Assembly (NCBI GenBank): GCA_964035795.1
Contig: OZ038321.1
Location: 27,530,459 to 27,594,458 of the forward strand
Direction: 5' to 3'
Source: Pterobdella sp. o SKG-2022
Lineage: Eukaryota; Annelida; Clitellata; Hirudinida; Piscicolidae
DNA length: 64,000 nt
Shown here: positions 22,743 to 44,971 of the stretch, one piece after another
How the letters are laid out: every line of letters begins with the position of its first letter
How positions within the stretch are numbered: position 1 is the stretch's first letter
Translations under genes and position numbers: made by a program
Notes under the pieces: generated by a model
What the model saw: the letters and a program-made list of their open reading frames with translations, nothing else
Told to the model about the DNA's origin: nothing
Database searches by the model: none

Positions 22743-25700
22743 TATGGGGTAGGTTGGCAATTAGTGAATAAGGAAGTGAGTAAAAAAATGCTATATAATA
22801 ATATATATTATAAAATAAAACAGAAAATTAAAAAAATGTGATCCTAACAAAAAATTAACAAAAAAAGATTAAGCCATAGAAACAACAACAAAATGAAGCA
22901 ACAGACAAGAATACAAACCCGTGTTAGACACATCATCCTCTTTGGCATTCCCCCCACACCCTTCATCCACCCCTATTTAAATGGTAATCCTTATAAGCTA
23001 ATCAATCGATCAAACTATTTATAAAAATTTAATGCTTCAAACAATCAACGTCCAACAGCCCAAAAAATTCATTAAAAGTTACAATAAGTACTAGTTCAAA
23101 TACTCCTATAACTCCCAAACACTATGCTGATGTGATTATTATTATTATTATTATTATTATTATGTACTTTTTCCACAGCTGAGCCGGTTATCAATGTGGT
23201 ATCGAATTTTTTACAAAAGTCTAGAGTGACCAAAGTTTAATTTTTCTGACTCCTTTCCAGCACTTTTTTCAATATATGCCCACCCTCAGTAAAGCTGATT
23301 TTTGTTTAGTCTCAAAAAACAATAAATTAAGGATAATTAATTAACTTATTTGTTATTGCTCTTAAAGTTCCTCTTACCACTAAATTATTGTAGTCTTGAC
23401 AGCCATAAAATAGATTTTAAGCCATAAAAACAACAGCAAAAATGAAAATGACACACAATACAAACTCGTATTAGGCGCGTCATCTTCTTCATCATCATTC
23501 TCACATCCTTCATCCGCTTCTGTCTCACCAACAGCTGGCACGACCGTGCTGTCAAAGGATGGACCCTGCTTAGAGACAGCTCCAGCTGGGGTGGTGTGGT
23601 CGAATGCGGCAGGTGTGCTTAAATGTGTTATCAACTTCTTTATACTCTTGCATGGAAAAGGACCTGTGTTGAAGGTGTTTTGAAAGCAGGTAATGATAAA
23701 AAAAAATTTTTTGTTCAATCTGAATTCATTTCGAATTGATCGATCAACTGAGTGGTCAAAAAAATATGTGTTACTTGATTCAAGCCAAGCAAAACGACCA
23801 AAAATGTCCTAAAGTTAGCAAATACGGATCAGCTTACTATGATAAAGTTTGTGAATATTACGCTAAAGTTGTTTATATTATTATTATTTTTTCAGTAAAA
23901 TTCAAATTATGAGGATTTATAAGAACACGTAGAAACAATTTTTTATTTAGCTAAGACATCTATGGTTTTCCGTTTAAATTCTCTACTTTTCTCTACAACT
24001 TTGCTAATGAATTATGACAAGGTTTTACTTGTTGAAAATTTTAGCTAGATAAAAATTTTTTCTACGCGTTCTTATAAATCCTCATAATTTGAAGTTCACT
24101 GGTAAAAGTCAATTTTACGAAAGAACATACGATGTCTTTAAAAAACTATTATTATTATTATGTCAAACCATAAGGAGTAGTGGTGTGAGGTTCGTTGACT
24201 CTCCTGTTGCCTGACTGATTCTTTTTGCGGTCAACCCTCCAAACGGAGTAACTACCGTTGGCGTGAGTGGTGATGAATTGCCTGTTGTTTGCCTTCAAGA
24301 ACATACTCTCAATCACCTTTATTGGTGTGCGTATATGTCATGGTATTTAGTACGGTGTTGGTTTCATTCAAAAAAATAATGCGTATTGGATTACACTGTT
24401 TTGCGTGATTATTTTATTAAAATTCATCAAATTATAGCACTCAGTCTGAAAAGTATCATTCATGAATAATTTCAGACTTATCTAACATTATTAATTTGAT
24501 TAATAACTTTTAAATAAATACAACACGTTTATTGGAATTTAAATATATTTGCGCCAGTGAAAACTACCAATAGGGCAGGCTAAACGCCAATTAGGAGCAC
24601 CCTAATGGTTCTTTCAACTACTATTACTAAACTAAACTTTGAAAATACATCGTATTCTCAATTAATAAATTAACTCTGGAAATTTCTATATTATTTATAT
24701 TTGTATAGCACGCAATTTACGATCAAAATTAGCTTTAAAAGTGCTTATTCACTATAAATATTGTCATTCAAAAATCACATGAACACCTGTGAAGTTTTAT
24801 AGAAGTTGAGAGAAGTTTTGGTCGAGGTGTTGTACAAGGCGATCAGCCCTTTTTCATATGCAATCAGCATCTGTTATGGCAGATAAGATTACGTGTGCCT
24901 ATTGAGAATTTCGTGGGAAATGATACCTCGTTATGAAGATAAATGAATGGAGTCGTAAAATAGTATTAATATAAAATACGTATTAATTACTAGCAATAGA
25001 AATATCTATATATAAATAGTAGACATTGAAGTACATGTATATAATATATACATATATATATACATATAGTTCATGGTGAACAATGTTTTAAGGATTTGAA
25101 TTGAAAAAACTTAAGTTTTATTTTGACGAAATTTTAAGCTTTCCGATACCCACAAGATATCACCAGCAAATAATAGAAGCTCGGAAATTCTATCGTTTCC
25201 CTTATGTATGTTTTGGAGGCTAGCTAATCAAAATGAAGCCTAGTGTCTTAATAAAACATACATCAACGGTCGATTTTTGTTTAATTAAGGTATTAATCGA
25301 TTATTAAAATTAATCAATAATACGCTAATTTAGTGATTTAATGATGAAAAAATTCAATACAAACTTTATTTTTTTCGTGTTGTCTTATAGCAACGACTTT
25401 TCCAACATTGGACACATCTCCTTCAAAGTAGCTGTAGATTTGATATGTTTTTAAATAAATCACGTCCCATTCGTGCTTCTCATCTATGGTTGTTTACTTA
25501 GTAATAACTTACTTTCAATATAATTTGAGCGTGCTATATAAATTTATAGAATAAATAAATAAAAAATAGATAGTATTTTTCAAAAATTATGTCTTAACTG
25601 CATTTAAAAAGGTTTAAGTACAATTAAATTCTTTCTTTTCATATATTTCTCAAATATTTCCTAAAATCTAAAAAATAGACTAAAAAAATTTCTTGATAGG

Positions 25701-28166
25701 TTATTTTTGCATTAACATATGAACTTCACTCATAAAAATTGGAGTAAATATTTTTCTATGTTTAGAATTTTATAAAAATACCATAAGTATAATATTTAAA
25801 TAAACCATTTTTATTTATCATTAAAAACATAGCTTTGAGTGTTTTCATTTAAATAATATAAGCTTTCATGGATGCATTACAAATCGTGAGCGTTGATTAG
25901 CCAAAGAAAGCTTGGTTTCGATATATGTGACTTTTATGGGACAAGCATTGATAAAATTAAATTTTAAAAATATTAAGTTCCCTATAAATTTTTCTATTTT
26001 GTTGAATTTTGTCATATCCTTCATAGATCAGCACACTGATTAAATTTATAAAAACAACTGAAAATATGAATTGAATCATTCAAAAATATTAAGATAATAA
26101 ATTGAATAATTTTGGAAAACTCGAATAAAATTAAACAGAAAAACATTAATCTAATAAATCATTAAAACAAAGTACTTTTTGGTGACATTTTCCTTAAAAA
26201 TGGCGATCGGGGAGATTTTTTGGTCGTTCAGCGAAACAGCGTATATATTACCATTTTCACCCCCTATGTACAAGTGCTTGAAGTCTCTTGATACCAAGAA
26301 AGTGGATGGTTGGTTGATTCTGTCATACACAATAGTAGAGATGTGTGTATCATTAAATAGGTATCAAATAACGCATGCGTTAATATTAATGATATCATGT
26401 GTGTGGTATTATAAAATAGATGGAGTCGTGTTTGCGTCTAAAATTCCTGAAATTTTTGCTTATATATACCATTGAAAAGATAAATTAAAATGATTGAAAG
26501 ATTAAAAAAAACATAAAAAACCGCAAACTTGGAGTCGAGGGAGAGGGATGAGTGGTGGGTGAGGTAGTGGTTGTGAGGGGGAGCAAGCCAAAAGTGCAGG
26601 CGGTTATCCTCCGAGTATGTGACTGCTTTTGACAGCTTCAAAACAGTTTTTACGTGGAATTTAACTTTAATTTATGGAGATTTTGAAATTATTTAAAAAA
26701 CAAAGCTAAAATTTTCAAAAACCTTAGTCTAACATGATTTATTACTCTTTTTTATTAATAATTCAAATCATATTGCGCCTAAAAGCAATTTTATTTAATT
26801 AATAATAAAAACTAAATTCATATTAGTGTATTTTTGTGGAAAAAAATGGCGATATTAAGTTTAAAAAGTTTTGAAAATTGCATAACATTGAAAGATTAAT
26901 AATTTATAATTTATAGACTTTTTCATTAAAGCTATATTATTTCTTTTAAGACCCAACAACTCTCACGAGAAATAAATTAGATTAAATAAATAGAAAAACA
27001 ACAACTGAAATATAAATTTTGGTTGATGATTTTAATCAATAAACCAATCATTCAAAACAAAAATTTCCTTCACCAAAAGACAAGATTTATTAAATAGACA
27101 GTGGAATACTCGATTACAGCCTTGACAAATGTATCATTAAAACCTCAAAACCCACATTAACAACAAAGCCATTACAAACATACCTCCCCTATAAAAAAGA
27201 CTTGCTCGATGGCTTCTTGGTCTGGTAGCTGTGAGCAGTAGCATTCCCCTGGGGCTCCATAACTTCAAAAATGTACAGTTGTCATTATTATTTATGTAAA
27301 CATGTTAGACTTTACTGCTGTAAAAGTCCCAGTGACTGGGGTTAACAGCAGTGGATCTAGATCATTGATACTACTATAGCATAGTATTGAGGTATTAAAG
27401 TATCATTTATCATAACCATTCGTTATGATGTGATAATTAATCTTCAACACATTGACAATACATTAATTTATTGATAACATTATGCATTTGTCCTACAGAA
27501 GAGTTAATACACACAAAATTCTAGTGAAAATATAAAATGAAGACAGTAATAAGAATCTAAAATGAATAGATAAAAAAAAATGAGAGAATAATTAATACTA
27601 ATGATAATTTCAAGTTGAATTTTATAATAAAATGAATGAAAAATTCAATGAGCATTGATTTATTTGATGAGTGGTATGATAAGTTAAATTTGGAGAATAA
27701 GCTCACATTTTTAAAAAGCCATCTTTTGTTCCTAATGCAATCATATCCAGATGTGGTGAATAACTGATGCAACTAGTGGTTCTAGGAAATCCATGATCTG
27801 AACCCTTGTTGAAAAAATTTTAACAATGTCATAGACTATAATTGTTTTTGAGGTTGAGATTAATCTAAATTTACTTTGGAAGTATTCATTTAGTATCAAT
27901 TATGTGTGAATGAGAATAAAAAATTAATAAACAAGTTAGAACAATCAAATAATGTTTTTTGAAAAGAAGAAAATATAATACATTCCTGGGTATTGCTATA
28001 AACAAAAATAATTGCTACATTTTATATAAAAAACTGTTAAATTTAAAAAAATAAATCATGTAGTCACTTTTTGAAAGTGAAAAAGTTCTTTCTGAATCTT
28101 TATTCTAGCCTCTGATTCTTTCAGGTCAGCTTTTCTCAATCCAAATTTTCTCAACACATTATCCAT
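16002..28166 (-). CDS. LLGL: Lethal(2) giant larvae homologue, WD40 polarity protein
   Basis: Twenty-three exons: 28166-28068, 27804-27707, 27262-27184, 26635-26529, 26319-26187, 25475-25365, 24870-24787, 24316-24169, 23663-23466, 22652-22503, 22038-21836, 21382-21306, 21047-20897, 20777-20428, 19870-19782, 19554-19434, 19245-19183, 18899-18817, 18350-18249, 18042-17918, 17112-17007, 16483-16363, 16110-16002. All phases agree and give about 968 residues. Lgl is a cortical two-propeller scaffold that binds aPKC/Par6 and SNAREs and sets basolateral polarity. Family landmarks are IQKELFHFQK (N-terminus), GPFPCKSIKK, FSGGMPRSTFGDRHTVTVM, AEHEFVAIDLSSPNW, HENGSVKVWE, DPYSDDPRLVIKKIDF, FWAGTNAGVVYIHQL, KYKMTAHEGAKIRK and NLGETHVFSIPFL. 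The aPKC site reads SRRKSFKKSLRESFRRLRSR, with serines near 706, 710 and 714 in the usual 4/4 spacing. The ends of exons 16 and 17 are the least certain. The protein stops about 15 residues after the propeller, so the long C-terminal tail of vertebrate LLGL1/2 is absent or lies in an unrecognised alternative exon. Confidence 0.9.
16632..16773. mobile_element. palindromic MITE-like repeat, full copy
   Basis: The element runs from CAATGAAATGAATATAATTT to a closing arm that is nearly its exact reverse complement, ending in TTTTATTG. The arms meet around AAAACGTTACTTTG. It lies in the last-but-two LLGL intron, between exons 17112-17007 and 16483-16363. It has no coding capacity. Two related copies lie at 10571 and 42863. 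Confidence 0.85.
18984..19038. repeat. TCA trinucleotide microsatellite
   Basis: About eighteen TCA units with one CTC interruption. It lies in the LLGL intron between exons 19245-19183 and 18899-18817. Confidence 0.9.
20264..20412. repeat. 18-bp minisatellite in LLGL intron
   Basis: About eight tandem copies of TTCAACAAACAAAATATG, some with a GATATG ending and one shortened copy. The array ends about 16 bp inside the intron from the donor of exon 20777-20428. It is open in several frames on both strands, but those frames are artefacts of an 18-bp period divisible by three. Confidence 0.9.
22664..22737. repeat. TG/CA dinucleotide microsatellite beside an LLGL splice acceptor
   Basis: A pure TG run of 37 units. 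On the LLGL (minus) strand it is a CA run ending 12 bases before the first base of exon 22652-22503. It therefore occupies the place of the polypyrimidine tract of that intron. Confidence 0.9.
23893..24113. mobile_element. short element with terminal inverted repeats
   Basis: The left end carries CAAATTATGAGGATTTATAA, then GAACACGTAGAAA. The right end carries TTTCTACGCGTTC, then TTATAAATCCTCATAATTTG. The arms are about 60 bp with a few mismatches, and the centre is about 90 bp and unique. There is no open frame. It sits in the LLGL intron between exons 24316-24169 and 23663-23466. It is most likely a MITE. Confidence 0.75.
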
Positions 28167-28856
28167 TTTGAGTTTATAAAATATTTATTATAAAAATTAA
28201 TTTTAATACTATTCATAAATAGATACAATCCAGTTTCGAAAGATATTTATATTTATTATTAAAAACTTTTATTTGATTGGGCTCTTATTATTAGCGGAAA
28301 TGCACAGGTTATCGCGATGTGCAGATAAAGTTAATGAAATTTTTAAATTTCAGTGTTTTTCATTATTCCCCAACAATTTAAATACAGAATATTTATTTTC
28401 AAATAATGATAAAAAGTTCAACCCATTCATTCATTCATAATCACTAAAACAGATCCACGCAGGAAATGTTGTCTTGATTCTTTCATTCATAGCGATTTGA
28501 GTTGAATCATAGCATTCACCAGATAATTCTTGTTTCTCATTTTTTGTTTAAAAATAAGATAATGGGTTTTTGGTGAGACAGAGAGGTTGGTTATGGTACT
28601 TATGGAAGATCCGGCATTTCTCCCATATGTGAAATAGGCAGTGTTTTTAACGATTGATGCAAAAGGCGGTGAATGGTGAGAAAACGAAAATTGTTGTTCA
28701 TGTTTTGTACTTCTCCACATTTTAACTTATCTTAACACGGTTATTAGGAGAACTTGTGGATCTTTCATGAGCTTACTTATGATCTTTTTTCTTTCAGACA
28801 GATTCATGAGTTTTTCAGGTCTTTGAACTGGCTTATGGCTGCATCAGCCTGTTTCT

Positions 28857-29055
28857 CTTAACTCTTATATATCGCTCTTTTTCGCATATCGCCTCTTATT
28901 TATGGAATTCTCTTCCATTTAATCCGCGTCTCTCGCCTTACCTTAAACATTTTCGCGAGCGTTTAAAAACGCATCTCTCTGCCGTAGTTCTTTGGGATAC
29001 AAGGGCCTCTGCGCGCCTTACAAATGAATAATATTAATAATAATAAAAATAATGA
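28857..29055 (+). mobile_element. 3' end of a CR1/L2-like LINE
   Basis: The frame reads SFSHIASYLWNSLPFNPRLS, then PYLKHFRERLKTHL, and ends in TAA at 29029-29031. This is followed by an AAT-rich tail. The LWNSLP...LK.F...LK.HL pattern is the usual C-terminus of CR1/L2-type reverse transcriptase proteins. Everything upstream is truncated. It lies in the spacer between LLGL and the acyl-CoA synthetase gene. Confidence 0.8.
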
Positions 29056-30334
29056 AAAAGTACAATGCCTTTCAAGGATAAAATATTTTTGCTACAGAAT
29101 TCTTTAAGCTTTGAACTAATTCAGACCACAACCATGTTTCTCCATTGCTCTATCATTGTGTTTCTCATCACTGTTGACTAAAGCATTATGTCGTAGCCAT
29201 GCTTTCCTCACATTTTAATCCAAATGAGTGTGCTACTCACGGGTTTCTACTCGAACAGTTTTTACTTAAGTTAAACTCTCATTATCTGATAATGTGATTT
29301 CAACTTACGAAAAGCTTTATGTTATTATTCAGTTAATAAAAAATTTATATTCAATTTAAATGAATTTTGTTCTATAATTATAAACTTAATATGTTGTCAA
29401 TTATATTTATCGTTAATTATATGTTTTCCTTTCAATTTAGATAAAACTTTTGTTCTCCAATATTAACTACAAAGTTCTAGGGATGCCCATCAAAAAAGCC
29501 CACACTTTACCTCATTGGGTCACTGGTCAACAACTATTTTTTCTGAGAAAGAATTTTCTTTTCAAACCTCTAGTAATTTTCATGAGGATATTTTGATGAA
29601 ATTAATCGATTGTCGAGTACCACCTACATAATGGAGCAATCAATTCTAGATTTTTATTAAAATGTACTACAGATTGAAAAGAAGTTATATTGAAGCATAT
29701 TTTAGTCAAGACTTCTTCAATACTAAACAGTTTCATTTGATCTGATAAAAATTAATCTAGGAACTACAATTGAAAATCGTCCAGATTTGGGAATAGAATC
29801 AAACGGCCAAATGTTTATTGAATACACACACACACGCACACACAAGCGACTATTTATATCGAGACATTGAGAATCAAGGTTGATGCTGTGAGATGTCAAA
29901 AATGATGATATTAAATGGAATCAAATCTCAAAAGAATCTTTTAAACTAGTTGAAATTTAAATCGAACTAATTAAGATATAAAGGTAATAGAGAAGTGTTG
30001 ATTAAACATATGCCTTAAACTATGCACATGACAACGGTGACCAAGGAACGATATATGCATCTTGTGGTGTAGGAATTCACACAATAAACCTAAAATAACA
30101 TACAACAATATTTCCTATTAAATAAGTTCTAAAAAAACATTACATTAATACTCAGTCTAGGAGGATATCTTAATGGCCATTTTCAAAACAGGCAGTTTAA
30201 ATTCTTATAAATCCATGCTTTCATAGGAACTTAAGATTAAAAATGTGGGTAAAGATGAAAACAAAATGGGTAGTTCTGAAATTAATATCAACAACCCATC
30301 AGACACTCTCAATACAATGCATGAAAAATGTACA
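29056..30334. other. spacer 3' of the acyl-CoA synthetase gene
   Basis: I see no gene here. The interval is AT-rich with a short CA run at 29825-29845, and probably contains the 3' untranslated region of the ACSL gene. Confidence 0.45.
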
Positions 30335-41578
<11,244 letters not shown>

Positions 41579-42862
41579 TTTGACCTGGTTTTGGTGAAAA
41601 TAAATTATTTAAAAATGAGTAAAAACCTAAATTACTAATTGAGTTTGAATTCCTGTTTCAAATATTTTTAATAAAGTCAGGCACACTTAAATAAAAAATC
41701 TTATAAAAAGTTACTTTGAACTTTACTCAAAACCTATTTGAATTTAACTGGTTACAGTTAACACAAGAATTACAAAAAGTTAATTCAATAATCGCGAAAT
41801 TCAAATTTTTAACCAACCGTTGTTTTAATTATATTTCATTGAAAAAAATAAAAAGATTGATTTAATTTCCGAAAATCATTCGAATAATATTCGCACAACT
41901 GTTTTAAATAAGTACGCTGTATTTTTTTTTCATTATTTAATGTGGTTCGATGTTACGTCAGTCCAAAGAATCTTTACTATATCATATAATTTTAACCTAT
42001 TATATAAATGTATATGCATCAGTTAAAGTTAAAAATTCATATTTTCAAGAATGAAATTTTTTGTTTGAAAATAAATTTTTTCAAGTATATATTTTATATG
42101 GATATATTAACTAAAATTTAAAAAAATATTTATTATCATAGTTTTTAGTAATTTTACTTAACACTTATTTGGTATAAAGGCCTATTTCATTCTAATTTAT
42201 ATAAAACTCATTAAGAATAACAAAAGTGAAACTAATTAGGACATTAAACGATCCACTTGAAAGAATTAAATTGAAAGCCAAAATATAGAATTCTGCTATT
42301 TAATTTACATTTTGTTTTAAATGATTTTACTTATGTACTTTTGGTCAACTAAAAAACTTTCTTTACGTTTGAATTCTTGAAAAGTAATTTAAAATTTTTC
42401 ATAAATTATAAATTATGACCTAAAAATTGGAAAAAATCGTTCATTTTCATTTTTCTTAAAATCAAAAAAAAAATATTTTTAATGGCTATTTTAACTAGTT
42501 TTTTTTGATGTAGAGTATAGCACAGATTCAAAAAGTTTGATAAATTTTTGAGAAAATCTTATTCATTCAAACAATGTAGAAACAAATAAAAGCATTTTTT
42601 TAAAATTATGCATTATGATTGGTTAAAAGTTTTTCCCATATTTTTCTTGTGATATTCGTGAGGCTAAAAAGCTCTGTATTGAAAAGACACAAACTTCATA
42701 TTTGAAAGAGATCGGAATGTTTCTAACGTTAACTTCATAACGATAATATGATCTTATAAAAACAAAAAATTGTTCCTTACATATTAGAAAAACGTAGAAA
42801 TGAATATAAGCTCTTTTAGTCTTAATTTCTCCATCGAAAAAAGTCAAAAATATATATTTTTT

Positions 42863-42967
42863 TGAATATAATTTCAGAACACTAGTAAGTTTATTAATAT
42901 ACGAAGCTTTTCTTTATCAACGTAACATTTTCTTAATAAACTTACTAGTGTTCTGAAATTATATTCA
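42863..42967. mobile_element. palindromic MITE-like repeat, full copy
   Basis: It begins TGAATATAATTTCAGAACAC and ends GTGTTCTGAAATTATATTCA. The arms are about 40 bp and meet around AAGCTTTTCTTTATCAACG. It is the same family as 16632-16773. It lies in the ACSL-kinesin spacer. Confidence 0.85.
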
Positions 42968-43454
42968 TTTACGGTTTGGCTTTTAAAAAAATCATATTTT
43001 TTTTTGAAATTAATTCTTTTCTGTTTATTAATTCTTGAACGAATGTTATGTTTTAAACTTCAATATTATTTACGAGAATCAAAAGCTGAGTTGCTTTTCG
43101 AATGTAATCTCGGAAATGTTGATTTATATCGTTATTGGAGAAAGCGACAGCTAGACTACTCACACAAAACAAAACTTCTACACTAAAAATTTTATTGGCC
43201 ATTTTTGTGGGTATAAAATTGATTATATAGCGTTGTATAGTAGTTGGGTGTGTCTAAGTTCATATTGTGAGCTGTTTATTTATTCAAACTTTCATTTTTT
43301 GAAAAAATATATAGTTAAAAACATTGTCAATTGCTTATAAATTTTTTCCATTGTTTTTTTCAGTGGCAGTTGTTTTTATTTTATGCAAAGCTTCCATATT
43401 ATTTAAATTATTATCGAGGCTTGTAGGTGTTAGTGTGGTTATTTCTGTTTTTGA

Positions 43455-43880
43455 GGATTTACTTTGAGATTTTTAATTGCCATTTGTTTCAAAATTTCTA
43501 TTATATCTAGGACTTTCTCAGTTACAAAATCTATGTCATCTGCGTAAATCAGTTTTTTTTCACCTAGTTGGTCTGGGAGTCAAGGTATTGCTTCTTTTAG
43601 ATATATACAGAACAATATAAGGCTCAGGCTATCTCTTTCTGATGCGCCTATTGTCGTCTCGAAAGGAGTCGTTTTATTGTTGCAGGTTTTGATTGTAAGG
43701 GTCGTGTTTGAAAAGAGGTATGTTATTAGTGTGATGTCGTTTGTAGGGAGGAATTTTGAGCAGGTTTCTGTGAGTAAGTTACGTTGAATTGTGTCAAACG
43801 CGACGGAGATATTTATACTTGTTATTATGCTATTTGGGCTGTTAAAATTTAAGTTTTTATAAAACCTAAAAATTATAAAA
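43455..43880 (-). mobile_element. reverse transcriptase fragment of the 34438 LINE family
   Basis: On the minus strand the frame reads ITSINISVAFDTIQRNLLTE, then LFSNTTLTIKTCNNKTTPFE, and GASERDSLSLILFCIYLKEA. A stop follows, then LPDQLGEKKLIYADDIDFV. It aligns with motifs A, B and C of the LINE at 34438-37057 and keeps an intact YADD. Both ends are truncated and at least one stop interrupts it. Confidence 0.85.
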
Positions 43881-44064
43881 AGTTTCAAGGTAATACAGTA
43901 ATTATAATACATAAATTAGTATACAATGTTTTTGTATCAAATAAGGCTCGAAACATTCCGTTATTTGAACGGAATTTTTATAATGTTCGAGGTTTGAATT
44001 CAAACTCAAATAAAAATAGAAATTTAAGATTTTCTTTGAAAAAAAGTTTTTTTAATACGTAACT

Positions 44065-44154
44065 AAATACTTTGTTTGTTTCCTTCACTAAAAACAACTG
44101 AAGCCAAGAAACATAGTTTTTTTTAGTGAAGGAAAAATATACAAAGTATTTATT
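44065..44154. repeat. imperfect inverted repeat
   Basis: The arm AAATACTTTGTTTGTTTCCT, then TCACTAAAAA, is mirrored by TTTTTTTTAGTGAAGGAAAA, then ATATACAAAGTATTT. The loop is about 30 bp. It is similar in style to the other fold-back repeats, but I see no second copy in the window. Confidence 0.6.
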
Positions 44155-44971
44155 CGCATATAACATGGCCAACAGTCTCCAGGTCACGAACGATATAGGT
44201 AAATATTGTGCCGTTTGTATGACATGAAGAGATTTCTTTATTCATTTTTCAATGTTAAACTTATGATAGTAACAGTAATTTGTACCAGAGACGCTGCTAA
44301 GACAAATCGTTAATATTATGGATAACTAGTCTCAAAATGGTGAATCATAAAAACACAATGTTTTAATTTTTCATTTTGACGAAGTTTTTTAATTCTATTA
44401 GAAATATGACTATAGTGTCATTAACTTTTTTTAGTGAATTGAGCAAATATTTTACAGCTAACCCATTGTGGTGAGATTTATATTATCAAAAAAAATGATA
44501 TTTAGCTAAAAAATACATTAAAATTGTCTTTTTTGAAAAAATTTTTTTTAGAAAAAAATTAATCTTGAAACTAAAAAGCTTTTGTTAATTTTTTTTGGTA
44601 TTTTTTATTTTGATAATCTAATATATCAATTTACTAAATAATGTGTGTTTGAAACTACCAATATTTTATTTTTTTAAAGTTATCTCTAAAAAAGAAATAA
44701 TATATACTCATCTAAGTTGATGGAAACTACTTATATATATTCTCATATATATAAGAAATGAAGTTTAAATTTTTAGCTATTTATAATTTATTTAAATAAT
44801 ATTATACTTTGTATAATTGACACTTTTACTTTATTGGATATCAAACTAAAATTTTACCTCTTTGTTTTATTTCGCTACCCAACCAGCAAACTGCGTTGAT
44901 TTCGAAAAAAAAATATTTTTAAAGAATAGTTAATTTAAAATTTTGTTTCAATAGAAAGATTTAATTTAAAA

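Larger units (their letters stand above)
41579..44971. other. divergent spacer between ACSL and kinesin heavy chain genes
   Basis: The two genes point away from each other across 3.4 kb that should contain both promoters and 5' untranslated regions. The DNA is AT-rich and holds one MITE copy, a reverse transcriptase fragment and a hairpin, listed separately. I could not identify a specific promoter element. The remaining frames are short and unsupported. Confidence 0.5.

Noticed and set aside
22517..22771. Open frame with long alternating Val-Cys on the plus strand
   Set aside because: It is an artefact of the TG microsatellite and overlaps the true LLGL exon on the other strand.
42623..42847. 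A 74-codon minus-strand frame in the ACSL-kinesin spacer
   Set aside because: Composition follows the AT-rich background, with no domain, no splice context and no paralogue in the window.
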